Positions 35,069 to 43,870 are shown, counted from the stretch's first letter. The stretch is 64,000 bases of DNA from Gammaproteobacteria bacterium (GCA_016200485.1 JACQEP010000019.1:36324-100323), one strand, 5' to 3'. Numbers and translations: made by a program. The notes: generated by a model not told the origin, from the sequence alone.

Positions 35069-35989
35069 CTAAAAGGCGCTCGCCCAGCCAAACCACAAAG
35101 GAATGGTGAACATGCTCAATGCCGTCGTAATCGTGACCACCATGGCATAAAGCTCGGTGTTTAATTTAAAACGATCGCAAATAACAAGTCCCAATACCAT
35201 GCTGGGCATCGCGGCTTCGATAATGGCGCCGGTAAGTAATGGTTGAGGTAGTTCAAGCCAGGCCCCAAACACGGCGACAATCAGCGGCATGGCGAATAAT
35301 TGAATCACAATCACTGGCGGCAGAATAACAAGATAAGCGGATTGCCAGCTGGACCATCGCAAGCTTAATCCTAGTGCAAAAAGCATCAGCGGCACAACAG
35401 CGCCGCCCAGCATTTGTAGCCACTCGGCAATCCACGCGGGCATCGGTGTTTGGCTGAGGTTGAGTGTCACACCCAGCACGGCGCCCCATAGCGGCGGGAC
35501 TGTGAGCATAGACCGTAGCGGATGAAATTGAGTGTCGGTGTTGCCATACCGCTGCGCGATGATGATACCCAGTGTGAGCAAGAGAGGTGTGCAGGCAAAG
35601 AGGTCATATTGAATCGCGATACTACGGCCCTCGGGGCCTAGAAAATGTTCAAGTACAGGAAGGCCGAGATAAGTGGCATTGGGAAAGCTGGCGGCGAGAA
35701 TCATTGCACCCGCATTGGCAGCTGAAGTTTTTCCAATACGAAAGGCAATAAAGGCCAGGAGCAGCGCACCCAACACACCTAGTGCGGCACTCAGTGAAAG
35801 ACGAAGCGTATCGAGTCCCAATGGGGCTTGCCACAGGACTTGGATTGCCAAGGCGGGTAATAGCAGGCCATACACCAAGCTGGTCAGCACTTGTCTGACA
35901 TGGTCGGCCTCTAATTGGAAGGGCTTGATAATGCGCCAACCGATACCGCAGGCGATCAGGGCGGCCATTTTTACCATGACTTCAAACAT
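35069..35989 (-). CDS. AEC-family transporter
   Basis: 306 residues, about ten hydrophobic segments in two halves, of the auxin efflux carrier (AEC) family. Typical elements are GLLLPALAIQVLW, ILAASFPNATYLGLPVLEHF (the Asn-Pro type crossover) and MLGGAVVPLMLFALGLSL, with AIIEAAMPSMVLGLVICDRF near the end. Bacterial members move malate, malonate or other anions. The substrate here is unknown. It is followed by a coupled exported protein gene. Confidence 0.88.
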   Translation of the reverse strand: MFEVMVKMAALIACGIGWRIIKPFQLEADHVRQVLTSLVYGLLLPALAIQVLWQAPLGLDTLRLSLSAALGVLGALLLAFIAFRIGKTSAANAGAMILAASFPNATYLGLPVLEHFLGPEGRSIAIQYDLFACTPLLLTLGIIIAQRYGNTDTQFHPLRSMLTVPPLWGAVLGVTLNLSQTPMPAWIAEWLQMLGGAVVPLMLFALGLSLRWSSWQSAYLVILPPVIVIQLFAMPLIVAVFGAWLELPQPLLTGAIIEAAMPSMVLGLVICDRFKLNTELYAMVVTITTALSMFTIPLWFGWASAF

Positions 35990-36043
35990 AGGTCGGGAAT
36001 CGCTAACTGGTATCCGAGATTAAATTTTACTTGAAGTTGCAGT

Positions 36044-36739
36044 CTAGGTCTTGCTCGGATTGAGCGAGACACGCTTCAGGTAATTGGAAAGTTTTTTGCG
36101 ATTGATTTTCAGATGGGCCTTGGCGTCATCTTTAAATTGTAAATCGGTGACAATATTAAGTCGATTGTAATTGATGAGGGCATTTACGATATCGCGCCGT
36201 TTTAGTTCCGTTTCAGCGCTGAGGGCTTCGAAATTGCACATGCAAATAGGGTCGTTCTGATTCTTTTGTGATTCCAGGATGAAGGTGCCTACCTGTACCA
36301 TGCACATGGCGTTCATGAGATTGGCCAGGCGGCTATTAGCCCGGTCGAGCTTTATCGACAGGGATTTGAACAAGCGTAGTGATAAATCGGGAAAGTGTTG
36401 CAGGGCACTGAGAAAATCCTCGTTTTTGAGGCAGAGCACCGATAACGCTGTTTTAGCGACCACAGTTCCAGAGCGGCGCAGATCGAGAAAAATGCCCATT
36501 TCGCCGAAGATGGCCCCCTTTTCAGCCTGTGCAATGATATTGCTGTTGCCGAACGAGTCGCCCTTGATCACGGTGGCCTCCCCATCGAGGATGATAAACA
36601 CCTTCAGGCTGGGGTCGCCCTCACGAAAAATCACATCGCCAGTATTAAAGCTCTGTTTTTGGCCAAAATCCATCAAGTAATTGATGGCCTTTCCGCTCAG
36701 GGTGGTAGGTACTGAGTCTAGTAGTGAATATATATCCAT
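36044..36739 (-). CDS. Crp/Fnr-like cyclic-nucleotide-binding regulator
   Basis: 231 residues. The N-terminal cNMP-binding domain (about 15-130) has VIFREGDPSLKVFIILDGEA and a phosphate cassette IFGEMGIFLDLRRSGTVV with the Arg-Ser pair as in CRP. A dimerisation-type helix (DLSLRLFKSLSIKLDRANSR) follows. The C-terminal 80 residues look helical (AETELKRRDIVNALINYNRL) and could form a divergent DNA-binding domain, although no clear helix-turn-helix was identified. It diverges from the Slam-like gene with 112 bases between, placing it as a possible local regulator. Confidence 0.8.
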   Translation of the reverse strand: MDIYSLLDSVPTTLSGKAINYLMDFGQKQSFNTGDVIFREGDPSLKVFIILDGEATVIKGDSFGNSNIIAQAEKGAIFGEMGIFLDLRRSGTVVAKTALSVLCLKNEDFLSALQHFPDLSLRLFKSLSIKLDRANSRLANLMNAMCMVQVGTFILESQKNQNDPICMCNFEALSAETELKRRDIVNALINYNRLNIVTDLQFKDDAKAHLKINRKKLSNYLKRVSLNPSKT

Positions 36740-36851
36740 ATGTTATTTCGGTATTTTGCTTCCCAATAATTGGTTTATCGACGCCATATAGAGAAGGCAT
36801 TAGCCGCCGATATAAAACTAAGTGGATATCTGGAAATAAAGATCAACAGCG

Positions 36852-38141
36852 ATGCTTGGCAAAGTAAGCAGATGTCTGGTGCTAGGGATCCTTTTGGGAG
36901 GGTTTCACTCGGCTTTGGCACAGGATATCGATACCCTATTAAACAATGCTGAGAATGCCAAGGCCTATGAGCTGGGGCAACAGCAGCTGCCGGAACGGGC
37001 CGGTGACCCCCAATTTGATTTCTGGTTTGGTTTGGCGGCGCTGGAAAATGGCAGGCCGCAGGAGGCGGTGTTTGCCTTCGAACGGGCATTGGAGATGCAG
37101 CCATGGAATCAACGCTTGCGACTGGAGCTGGCGCGGGCGCATTTTCTACTTGGTAATTACGAACAGGCCAAGGCACTGTTTGAAACAGTGCTTGCCTCAG
37201 ACCCGCCGCCTCAAGTGAAAGCCAATATCCAGAAATTTTTTGATCTTCTGAATCGTAATCAAGAAGCACGTACTCACAGTTTTACCAAATCAGTCCAGGT
37301 ACGTGCCGGCATGGATTCCAATATCAACAGCGCTACTCAAATCCGGACAGTGACCTTGCCGGTTGGAATTACACTGCCGCTTAGCGATACCTCTCGCGAG
37401 ACCAGTGATGATTTTATTGAGGCGCAACTTGATCTGGATTATGCACGTCTGATGCATAAGGAGTTGGCTTTGTTTACGGGGATGACGCTCAAGGCTCGCC
37501 ACAATAGTGATTTTTCGGTTTTCGATACCAATGAGCTGGGATTGAGAATGGGGGGCGGTTGGGCGGCATGGAAGGGCAGTTTGCGTATCCCATTGCAATG
37601 GCAAACCCTAATGCTGGATCGAAAAACGTATCGCGAAAATTATTCGTTGGGATTGGAGTGGAGCCGCGTCTGGCAGAGCGGCTATCAATTTGGTGTCTTT
37701 GCCCAGCGAGGGAAGATGAAGTACCCGGATCAACCTACCAGCGATGCTGATCTCACGCTGGGCGGTGGCGGTTGGGGGTATCGCTTTAAACAAGTTCCTG
37801 TCATGTTGGCATTAAGCGCTTATGTGGCGACAGAGGATGCGCAGCTTCAACATTTGGGGCGCGATTACAACGGTGTTCGCGTAGGTACCCAATGGAAGCA
37901 AGGGGCGCATCAATTTGAGCTTTCCTGGTTGCGGCAAGAATCTAAATACGCGGCGATTCAACCCATCTTTGGCAAAGTAAGAGACGATAACTTTTCCCTG
38001 GTTACTTTGAGCTGGGCGTGGTCATTGCAGCCAGATTGGCAAATTACCTTCAATGTAGAAGCTGCAAATAACAAGTCAAGCATCGATTTATATACCTATT
38101 ACCGGAATCAGAGTTATGTCAGTGTGAAATATAGTTTCTAG
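36852..38141 (+). CDS. Slam-like TPR plus outer-membrane barrel protein
   Basis: 429 residues. The signal peptide (LVLGILLGGFHSALA) is followed by tetratricopeptide-like helices (about 30-140: FDFWFGLAALENGRPQEAVF, then FERALEMQPWNQRLRLELA, AHFLLGNYEQAKALFETVL). A long beta-barrel region (about 150-429) begins SVQVRAGMDSNINSAT and ends in Phe (RNQSYVSVKYSF). A TPR domain, barrel and such a terminal strand are the layout of Slam (DUF560) translocons, which move TbpB-like proteins across the outer membrane. The next gene encodes TbpB-like domains. Assignment as Slam is inference. A BcsC/PgaA-like TPR porin is the alternative. Confidence 0.7.
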   Translation: MLGKVSRCLVLGILLGGFHSALAQDIDTLLNNAENAKAYELGQQQLPERAGDPQFDFWFGLAALENGRPQEAVFAFERALEMQPWNQRLRLELARAHFLLGNYEQAKALFETVLASDPPPQVKANIQKFFDLLNRNQEARTHSFTKSVQVRAGMDSNINSATQIRTVTLPVGITLPLSDTSRETSDDFIEAQLDLDYARLMHKELALFTGMTLKARHNSDFSVFDTNELGLRMGGGWAAWKGSLRIPLQWQTLMLDRKTYRENYSLGLEWSRVWQSGYQFGVFAQRGKMKYPDQPTSDADLTLGGGGWGYRFKQVPVMLALSAYVATEDAQLQHLGRDYNGVRVGTQWKQGAHQFELSWLRQESKYAAIQPIFGKVRDDNFSLVTLSWAWSLQPDWQITFNVEAANNKSSIDLYTYYRNQSYVSVKYSF

Positions 38142-38229
38142 CAGTAAGACTGGCGCTCAATGGTTGCCAGCGTGGATAACTGATTCGCTTGGAGGTTGTT
38201 ACAACTGCTGTGTAAAACAAGTTCATATA

Positions 38230-38245
38230 TGTGATGAAGGTCACA
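38230..38245 (+). promoter_or_regulatory. Perfect CRP-type site upstream of the FecR/TbpB-like gene
   Basis: TGTGATGAAGGTCACA is an exact TGTGA-N6-TCACA palindrome, the CRP/Vfr consensus core. It lies in a 318-base gap with no gene. AT-rich DNA follows (38250-38320), with TTGTTG and TATAAC as possible -35/-10 elements near 38257 and 38279. A hairpin-prone GC stretch lies at 38330-38375. The downstream gene starts at 38460. Confidence 0.8.
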
Positions 38246-38459
38246 CTCCAATCAATTTGTTGAATACATGTGTAATTTATAACATAAGTAATTGATTATA
38301 TTATATTTTTATTGATTTCTGGAGTGGCCGGGCTGAGACGCTGGTCACAGTCTGACGACTCAACACTGAGTAACCTGGGCTTAAATGTCGATAACTAATT
38401 AGAGGGCATGAGTGGTTGGCCGTGTAATCCTGCCCCTGTGGTCAGAGGAGGTTATGGCA

Positions 38460-40889
38460 ATGAATACGATGTCTCAATCCATGCCGTTGCGATCAGATAG
38501 ATTCATAGGGATGATCGTGCTTGTCGCGGTCATGGCCTTGTGGTCGTTGACGCCAACCCTGGTTATGGCCGCGCCGGAGCCTGCAGGCTATGTGCTGATG
38601 GCCTCAGGCGAGTTCCATGCTGTACAGCCCAATCAGGTGCAGCGCAAGCTTGGGCGTAAATCACCGTTTTATCCTGGTGAAATACTGCGGACGAGTGCTG
38701 ATTCCAAAGCGCAGGTTAGGTTTCGTGATGGTTCACTAATCGCATTGCGGCCAGAAACAGAAATCAGGATTGATGAATTTCGCTTCGAGGAGCCTGCCAA
38801 GGGCGAAGATAAAAATATTTTTACGCTGATCAACGGCGGATTTCGAACCATCACTGGCAAGATCGGCAAAAAGAATCCTGAAAACTATCAAATGAAGAGT
38901 TCGGTTGCGAGTATCGGTGTCCGTGGTACGACCTACGAAGCAGTGATGAGCGGTGGTCTGAATGTTGCTGCCTGGCAAGGTACGATAGTGGTGAAAAATA
39001 AGGCCGGAGCGATGAAGTTGGGAGTGGGCGCCGATTACAATTTCGCAGTGGTGCCGGATGCAGGTCACATGGCGCAAGGAATGTTGGTGCCGCCAACGGT
39101 GTTGGGTAATGCGCCTGAACTAAATTCTGGTAGTGATCCCGTAGTTAGTAATAATACATTACAAGCGATGTCAGATCAATTGCTTGGTGATCCATCTACA
39201 CTGACGTTAGATGTGGCTGCGAGTAATAGCAGCTTATCAGTATTGGCTGATGGGGCATTCAATGCACCTACGACAAATCAGACACAGCAACTTCAGTCGT
39301 CAGCACAAATCACGGCTTCCACCGATACTCGTTTAACAAATACAGAAAAGGCAAGTCTTGATCGGATTGCTGTCTTCGGGTTTCTGAATACGCAAACAGG
39401 AGTACAGCAATATCGAGGATTGGCCTCGAATAGCGCATTAGCAAATCAAATATTGACGAAAGTCGATCTTGTCTTGACTGATCCTGGATTTTTTACCTCA
39501 GATCCAACATGGGTGGTGCGCCAAGGTTCGGCTACATTGCTGGTCACGCGTGTTGGAACACCAACAAAATACGCGGTGACTTGGGGTACCTGGGATGCGA
39601 CCGCGGCAGCACCGGTATTGTTGCAGACGGATAAGACGAACCCGAATATCGTCACTAATCAAGCAGCCCCGGTGATGTGGATGACGGTGTTACCGACAGA
39701 TAAAGCGGTGTTGGCGAATATGATCGGAGGCACCAGTTACACCACGATGTTGGCAAATTATGGAACAGGCTCGGGTGGGCTCGCGCAAATTGATACGCAT
39801 GTGTTGGTGGATTTTAATACAGCTTCGTTTCGTGGTTATACCCATGTTCTTGACTTGGGGCTTGCCGGTGATTGGCAAGTGAAATATACAGGCGTCCTGA
39901 GTGGTGTGTCGCTCGATGTGACTGCGCTTGATGGTGTCTACACAGGTGCTCAAGGCACGAAACAGGCAGTTACCGGGCGCGTGGACCTGTTCTTTGTTGG
40001 CGCCGCGCCTGATGCCCTTGCAGGCGCCTTTGAATTTGAGCTGGTCAGTAATCCCGCAGCCTATGTGCAAGGTCAGTTTGTTACCGAGCGTGATTTTCGT
40101 ATAGCCTCGTCCGAAGCGCTGACAATGAATTCGTTCTCCTTAATCTCGAGGCCGAATAGTTCAGTGCTTGCACGCTCCACGGATTTGACATCGACTGCGG
40201 CGCCCGTAATGGGTACGATGGCCGGTTGGGCGAAGCCAGGCGGCATGGGCTTTTTGGAGGCAAAATACACAGATGTCATTCGCAAAGGATCGGCTACGGA
40301 TCTCGTTGCCACAACACCGAATACAACCTTTCCCACGCATCCTGTCAATTGGGGAGCATGGAGCTCTGGTTGGGTGGTGCAGACAGATCCGGCTAACGCC
40401 GCAACGCAAACAACGATGGCTGAGCCGTTATATTGGATGCAATTGACGCCGACCGATCCGGCGGTAATTGCTGCCAAGACGGGATCGTTTACTTATTCCA
40501 CGCCAGTGACGATATTAGGTGGTGGTACCGGAGGCGCTATTAATACGGCCAGCTTTGCCTTTAGCGCTACAGTTAACTTTAATACCGGTAGCCTTACCAG
40601 TGGGGCGATTAATTTTAGTGACAACGCAGCGACGTATGGTACGGCAGCTAATTGGGACGCAGCATTTACCGGCAATATTCAAGGCTCAGCACTGGTAATT
40701 AATGCGCCCACAGTTTCCTATGCTTACGGAGCTGTCGCTACCGGTGGTAATGCTTCTGGCAATATCAATGCTGTCTTTACCGGACCAGCTGCGCAGATGA
40801 TTGGCGGTAACTTTAATTTCGCAGTTCCAGCGGCATCGGGAGGAGCGCCCGCAGCGCAAGTTGTACAGGGCGTGTTCCTGGTGCAATGA
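38460..40889 (+). CDS. Exported FecR-domain protein with two TbpB-like barrel repeats
   Basis: 809 residues from the ATG at 38460, which has AGAGGAGG 8 bases upstream; in-frame starts at 38412 and 38454 are less well placed. The signal peptide has a long basic N-region and no lipobox Cys (LVAVMALWSLTPTLVMAA). A FecR domain follows (about 35-190: KSPFYPGEILRT, VRFRDGSLIALRPETEIRI, SSVASIGVRGTTYEAVMSGG). Two similar units follow (about 39519-40082 and 40282-40889). Each has RxGSAT, a W-G-x-W segment, QTD, WMxLxPTD and a strand-rich part of TbpB/hemophilin type (VNFNTGSLTSGAINF, AVFTGPAAQMIGGNF). Probably exported by the upstream Slam-like protein. Confidence 0.82.
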   Translation: MNTMSQSMPLRSDRFIGMIVLVAVMALWSLTPTLVMAAPEPAGYVLMASGEFHAVQPNQVQRKLGRKSPFYPGEILRTSADSKAQVRFRDGSLIALRPETEIRIDEFRFEEPAKGEDKNIFTLINGGFRTITGKIGKKNPENYQMKSSVASIGVRGTTYEAVMSGGLNVAAWQGTIVVKNKAGAMKLGVGADYNFAVVPDAGHMAQGMLVPPTVLGNAPELNSGSDPVVSNNTLQAMSDQLLGDPSTLTLDVAASNSSLSVLADGAFNAPTTNQTQQLQSSAQITASTDTRLTNTEKASLDRIAVFGFLNTQTGVQQYRGLASNSALANQILTKVDLVLTDPGFFTSDPTWVVRQGSATLLVTRVGTPTKYAVTWGTWDATAAAPVLLQTDKTNPNIVTNQAAPVMWMTVLPTDKAVLANMIGGTSYTTMLANYGTGSGGLAQIDTHVLVDFNTASFRGYTHVLDLGLAGDWQVKYTGVLSGVSLDVTALDGVYTGAQGTKQAVTGRVDLFFVGAAPDALAGAFEFELVSNPAAYVQGQFVTERDFRIASSEALTMNSFSLISRPNSSVLARSTDLTSTAAPVMGTMAGWAKPGGMGFLEAKYTDVIRKGSATDLVATTPNTTFPTHPVNWGAWSSGWVVQTDPANAATQTTMAEPLYWMQLTPTDPAVIAAKTGSFTYSTPVTILGGGTGGAINTASFAFSATVNFNTGSLTSGAINFSDNAATYGTAANWDAAFTGNIQGSALVINAPTVSYAYGAVATGGNASGNINAVFTGPAAQMIGGNFNFAVPAASGGAPAAQVVQGVFLVQ

Positions 40890-40896
40890 TCAGCCG

Positions 40897-43116
40897 CTAC
40901 TTTTCGCGGCGCTCGTAAACCCCGTCCCATTCCGGGCCGGGGTTTCGCTTTTTAAGATGTTCGATACGTTCCAGATAGAGTTCATAGAGATGAATTTGCG
41001 GGTGTGACTGGTGAAGCTCGCCGAACAGGTTTTGTGCCTGTTCCCAATTGCGTTGATAATAGGCAGAGAGTGCTTCATTATAGTGCTGTAATTCTGAAAT
41101 CAATTCAATACTGGCCGCTTGTTGCGAGCAAATCGGTTGAAACACCTTCACGCCTGAAGTCTTGCCTTTCACTTTGACCTGATCCAGCTGGCGGAAAACG
41201 AAGTTGTCTGCGGTCTCGCGAGTGCGCTCACCTACAACCAATCCCGCGCCATAATATTTGGTTAGGCCTTCCAAGCGCGAGGCGAGGTTCACATTGTCAC
41301 CCAATACGGTGTAGGCGCGACGATAACTGGAACCCATGTCGCCGACATTCATCATGCCGGTATTAAGGCCGATGCCGATGTTGATCTCGGGAAAACCATC
41401 AGCCAGCAGTTGCGGCTTAAGCTCATCGGTCTTGGCTAGCATTTCCAGTGCGGCCTCAATGGCATGTTTGGCATGGTCAGAATCATTTACCGGAGCACCC
41501 CAAAAGGCCATGATCATGTCGCCGACATATTTGTCGATCGTGCCCTGATGTTTGAAAATGATCTCCGTCATTGCAGTAAAATAACGATTCAGTAATTTTC
41601 GCAAATCATTTGGTGAGAGTGATTCAGATAGGGTGGTAAAGCCACGTATATCCGCGAATAGCACAGTCATCTCGCGGCTCTCACCTTCGAAACTATAAGC
41701 CTCTGGATTTTGGCTCATCGTTTCCACGAGTTGTGGTGGTACATATTGGCCAAAAACATTTTTTAGTTGCACGCGTTTGCGGTTCTCGCGGATAAAGCCA
41801 TAAGTCATGCTCAGTGCCGCGAGCGCAAGTATCAGCAGTAATGGCCAAGCCAATGCCAGTGCCAGCCCTTTCTCTTGCCATAACCAGAAGTTGAACCAGA
41901 CAATCCCGCTGGCGATGCCGGAGCTAATGATTAACAGCCAGACGGGGCTGAGTAATGGTAATAACAAGGTCAGTATAATGCCGACGATAAGTGTCGCGCT
42001 CAAGTTTGCGCCATCGGCCCAGGAAGGTTCAGTGGGGAAGTGATTGTCGAGGATTGCCTTGATCATGGTGGCGTGAATCTCGACGCCGGGATAAATATTT
42101 TCTACGGGTGTGGCCACCAGGTCCGCGATGCCCACGGCGGTTGAGCCGATGAGTACGATCGCACCCTCAAGCATGGCGGGATCAAAGTTGTTGTTGAGTA
42201 CATCAGCGGCAGAAATGTATGGGAAGCTGCCCGCAGGCCCGTGATAGGGGATGAGCGCAAATCCCATGCCATCGGTGTTAATGGTGGTGCCACCGAGGAT
42301 AATCTTTTCAACGGCATCGATATCACCAATGGTGGCGGTGTCGATTTTTACATCTTCTAAGAACAAATATTGTTTGGCGACAGTGAGCGACAGTGAGCCG
42401 TAAATATTATTGCCATACTGGATAATCATCGGTGTGCGGCGAATGATGCCGTCGGTATCAGGCCAGGTAGTGACAAAACCGCTGGAGGCGGCAGCGTTTT
42501 GAAACATGGGCAAGTTGATTGTGTAGTTGGGCATTTCCTTGATGCCGGAACGCGCTGCTTGTGCTGGCGTGAGTTTGAGCAATGGTGCTGGAAGTTCGCC
42601 TGTGGGCGTGGTTTTTTCCTCATGAAATAAATAGCCGAGCGTGAGATCACGTCCGGTGAGCGTCTCAGTTAACCGCTGGTCGTTGTCGAATGCGGGTGCC
42701 AGCTGTTGCAGAGTGCCGATCAGGCGTGAAGGTTGTGGCGTGGTGGTTTTTAATCGCGAAATAATTTCCGTCGCAGGATTACGCTCAGGTTCGGAAAAGA
42801 AAATATCGTAGCCGATGACTACGGTGCCCGCGTCGTATAATTTTTCAGTAAGTGTGGCGATTTTGTCGCGCGGCCATGGCCAGCGACCTTCTTTGGACAA
42901 GCTTTTTTCGTCGACATCGATAATGACAATTCGCCGATCGATTTCCTGGCGCGGCAATGTGGCATTGAGGCGCAGGTCATAGGCAATAAATTCAATGCGC
43001 TGTTTTAGAGATTTAAGTACAGGGATGTCGCTGAATTCGGCCCAGGCAAAAACCAGGGTCAGCCCCAATCCCAGTCCGATGGCCAGTAATTTATCCCCTA
43101 GGCTTTTGATTGCCAT
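40897..43116 (-). CDS. CHASE2-domain membrane adenylate/guanylate cyclase
   Basis: 739 residues, a paralogue of the protein at 19695-21860. One membrane segment (about 8-27) and a CHASE2 sensor (about 35-350: RWPWPRDKIATLTEKL, VIGYDIFFSEPER) precede three hydrophobic segments (about 370-450) and a class III cyclase domain (about 485-670). Metal Asp residues lie in FADIRGFTTLSE and VGDMIMAFWGAP; Lys in GTIDKYVGD is kept, and NLASRLEG is intact. The second substrate residue is Ala (RRAYTVLGD) where the paralogue has Asp. A TPR-like tail ends PGPEWDGVYERREK. The gene faces the FecR gene, with 7 bases between stops. FecR and CHASE2-cyclase genes are often neighbours. Confidence 0.93.
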   Translation of the reverse strand: MAIKSLGDKLLAIGLGLGLTLVFAWAEFSDIPVLKSLKQRIEFIAYDLRLNATLPRQEIDRRIVIIDVDEKSLSKEGRWPWPRDKIATLTEKLYDAGTVVIGYDIFFSEPERNPATEIISRLKTTTPQPSRLIGTLQQLAPAFDNDQRLTETLTGRDLTLGYLFHEEKTTPTGELPAPLLKLTPAQAARSGIKEMPNYTINLPMFQNAAASSGFVTTWPDTDGIIRRTPMIIQYGNNIYGSLSLTVAKQYLFLEDVKIDTATIGDIDAVEKIILGGTTINTDGMGFALIPYHGPAGSFPYISAADVLNNNFDPAMLEGAIVLIGSTAVGIADLVATPVENIYPGVEIHATMIKAILDNHFPTEPSWADGANLSATLIVGIILTLLLPLLSPVWLLIISSGIASGIVWFNFWLWQEKGLALALAWPLLLILALAALSMTYGFIRENRKRVQLKNVFGQYVPPQLVETMSQNPEAYSFEGESREMTVLFADIRGFTTLSESLSPNDLRKLLNRYFTAMTEIIFKHQGTIDKYVGDMIMAFWGAPVNDSDHAKHAIEAALEMLAKTDELKPQLLADGFPEINIGIGLNTGMMNVGDMGSSYRRAYTVLGDNVNLASRLEGLTKYYGAGLVVGERTRETADNFVFRQLDQVKVKGKTSGVKVFQPICSQQAASIELISELQHYNEALSAYYQRNWEQAQNLFGELHQSHPQIHLYELYLERIEHLKKRNPGPEWDGVYERREK
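40917..40953 (+). terminator. Terminator of the FecR gene inside the convergent cyclase gene
   Basis: AAACCCC pairs with GGGGTTT around a 15-base loop that itself has CC/GG pairing, followed by CGCTTTTT. It lies 27 bases after the FecR stop codon and within the last codons of the opposing cyclase gene. Confidence 0.55.
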
Positions 43117-43279
43117 TCCTAGTCAATCCTTAACCGATTGTTTCCTTGCAGGTTATCGGCCTGCATGGGCGAAACGTAACGGCGGGATGCTCTCCCCCTT
43201 GAGCTTAGGGCAATGTGATCTATAGTTAATAAATCAGTAGTTGAGAGCTCGGCTCGACAATTGCAGAAAGGAGAGCACT

Positions 43280-43588
43280 ATGGAGCGTCGTTGGTGTCAG
43301 CGGAAACCGGTTGCGATGGATGTGGTGTTGTACTATGCCGGACTTGGTTTGGTGCGATGCAAAGCGATGGATCTCAGTTACGACGGTGCCTATATTGACA
43401 CGGGTGAAGCCATGATCCCAGCCCGATCCAGGGTTGAGCTTTATTTTAACGAAGACTATCAGGAGCAACCGGACTCAGTACGTATTCCCGCCCGTGTGGT
43501 TCATGCCGCGCATGGCGGAGTGGGAGTCTTGTTCTCGGATTATGAGGGGCATGCCTATAGGTTTCTGCAATCACGCATCCTCACCTAG
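43280..43588 (+). CDS. PilZ-domain c-di-GMP receptor protein
   Basis: 102 residues, a single PilZ domain. The RxxxR motif is in ERRWCQRKPV and the D/NxSxxG motif in MDLSYDGAYID, both needed for c-di-GMP binding. RIPARVVHAAHGGVGVLF matches the later strands. The ATG at 43280 has AAGGAG 6 bases upstream. It is divergent from the CHASE2 cyclase gene. The GGDEF-EAL protein at 2-4.4 kb is the only c-di-GMP enzyme in the window. Confidence 0.9.
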   Translation: MERRWCQRKPVAMDVVLYYAGLGLVRCKAMDLSYDGAYIDTGEAMIPARSRVELYFNEDYQEQPDSVRIPARVVHAAHGGVGVLFSDYEGHAYRFLQSRILT

Positions 43589-43766
43589 GGAACCCGCTGT
43601 AAAACGCGCTGAAGGCGCTGAGGGCGCAGAGCGGCGTTGTGGACGCGGGCGCAAAATGCTTGTCCCTACTCGGCAACCACTCTTTACGCTGCATCCCCGA
43701 TCATATTTTTCAACAAGCTGTAAATTATGCGTATTTGTTTGTTGCACTCCGATCAAGCATACCTCT

Positions 43767-43803
43767 GCCAGAATGCACCATAGTTGTGCATTCTGGCGTT
43801 TTT
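43767..43803 (+). terminator. Strong hairpin with T-run after the PilZ gene, overlapping an NtrC-like box
   Basis: GCCAGAATGCAC pairs perfectly with GTGCATTCTGGC (12 bp) around a 7-base loop, then GTTTTT. It would terminate a transcript from the left. The DNA between 43589 and 43767 carries no gene; a GC-rich part (43600-43660) has repeated GGCGC units. Confidence 0.7.
43774..43790 (+). promoter_or_regulatory. NtrC-type enhancer box upstream of amtB
   Basis: TGCACCATAGTTGTGCA closely matches the NtrC consensus TGCACC-N5-GGTGCA and lies about 90 bases before the -12 element of the predicted sigma-54 promoter. That is a usual enhancer distance. The same bases form the upper stem of the hairpin at 43767-43803, so one or both roles may apply. 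Confidence 0.6.
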
Positions 43804-43853
43804 AATTCTTCCATCTCACGCCTAACTTATTGAAACAATAAAGCCTCCCCAAG

Positions 43854-43870
43854 TTGGTGCGGCTTTTGCA
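43854..43870 (+). promoter_or_regulatory. Sigma-54 (-24/-12) promoter of amtB
   Basis: TTGGTGCGGCTTTTGCA matches the RpoN consensus YTGGCACGrNNNTTGCW at all but two positions. GG at 43856-43857 and GC at 43868-43869 are separated by the required 10 bases. The expected transcript starts near 43881 and reaches the amtB ATG at 43913. With the NtrC-like box this predicts nitrogen-starvation control. Confidence 0.75.

Noticed and set aside
38330..38375. CTGAGA and AACCTGG motifs before the FecR gene as a possible TPP or c-di-GMP riboswitch
   Set aside because: The conserved cores of these riboswitches are not present, only short look-alikes; the pairing seen is weak.
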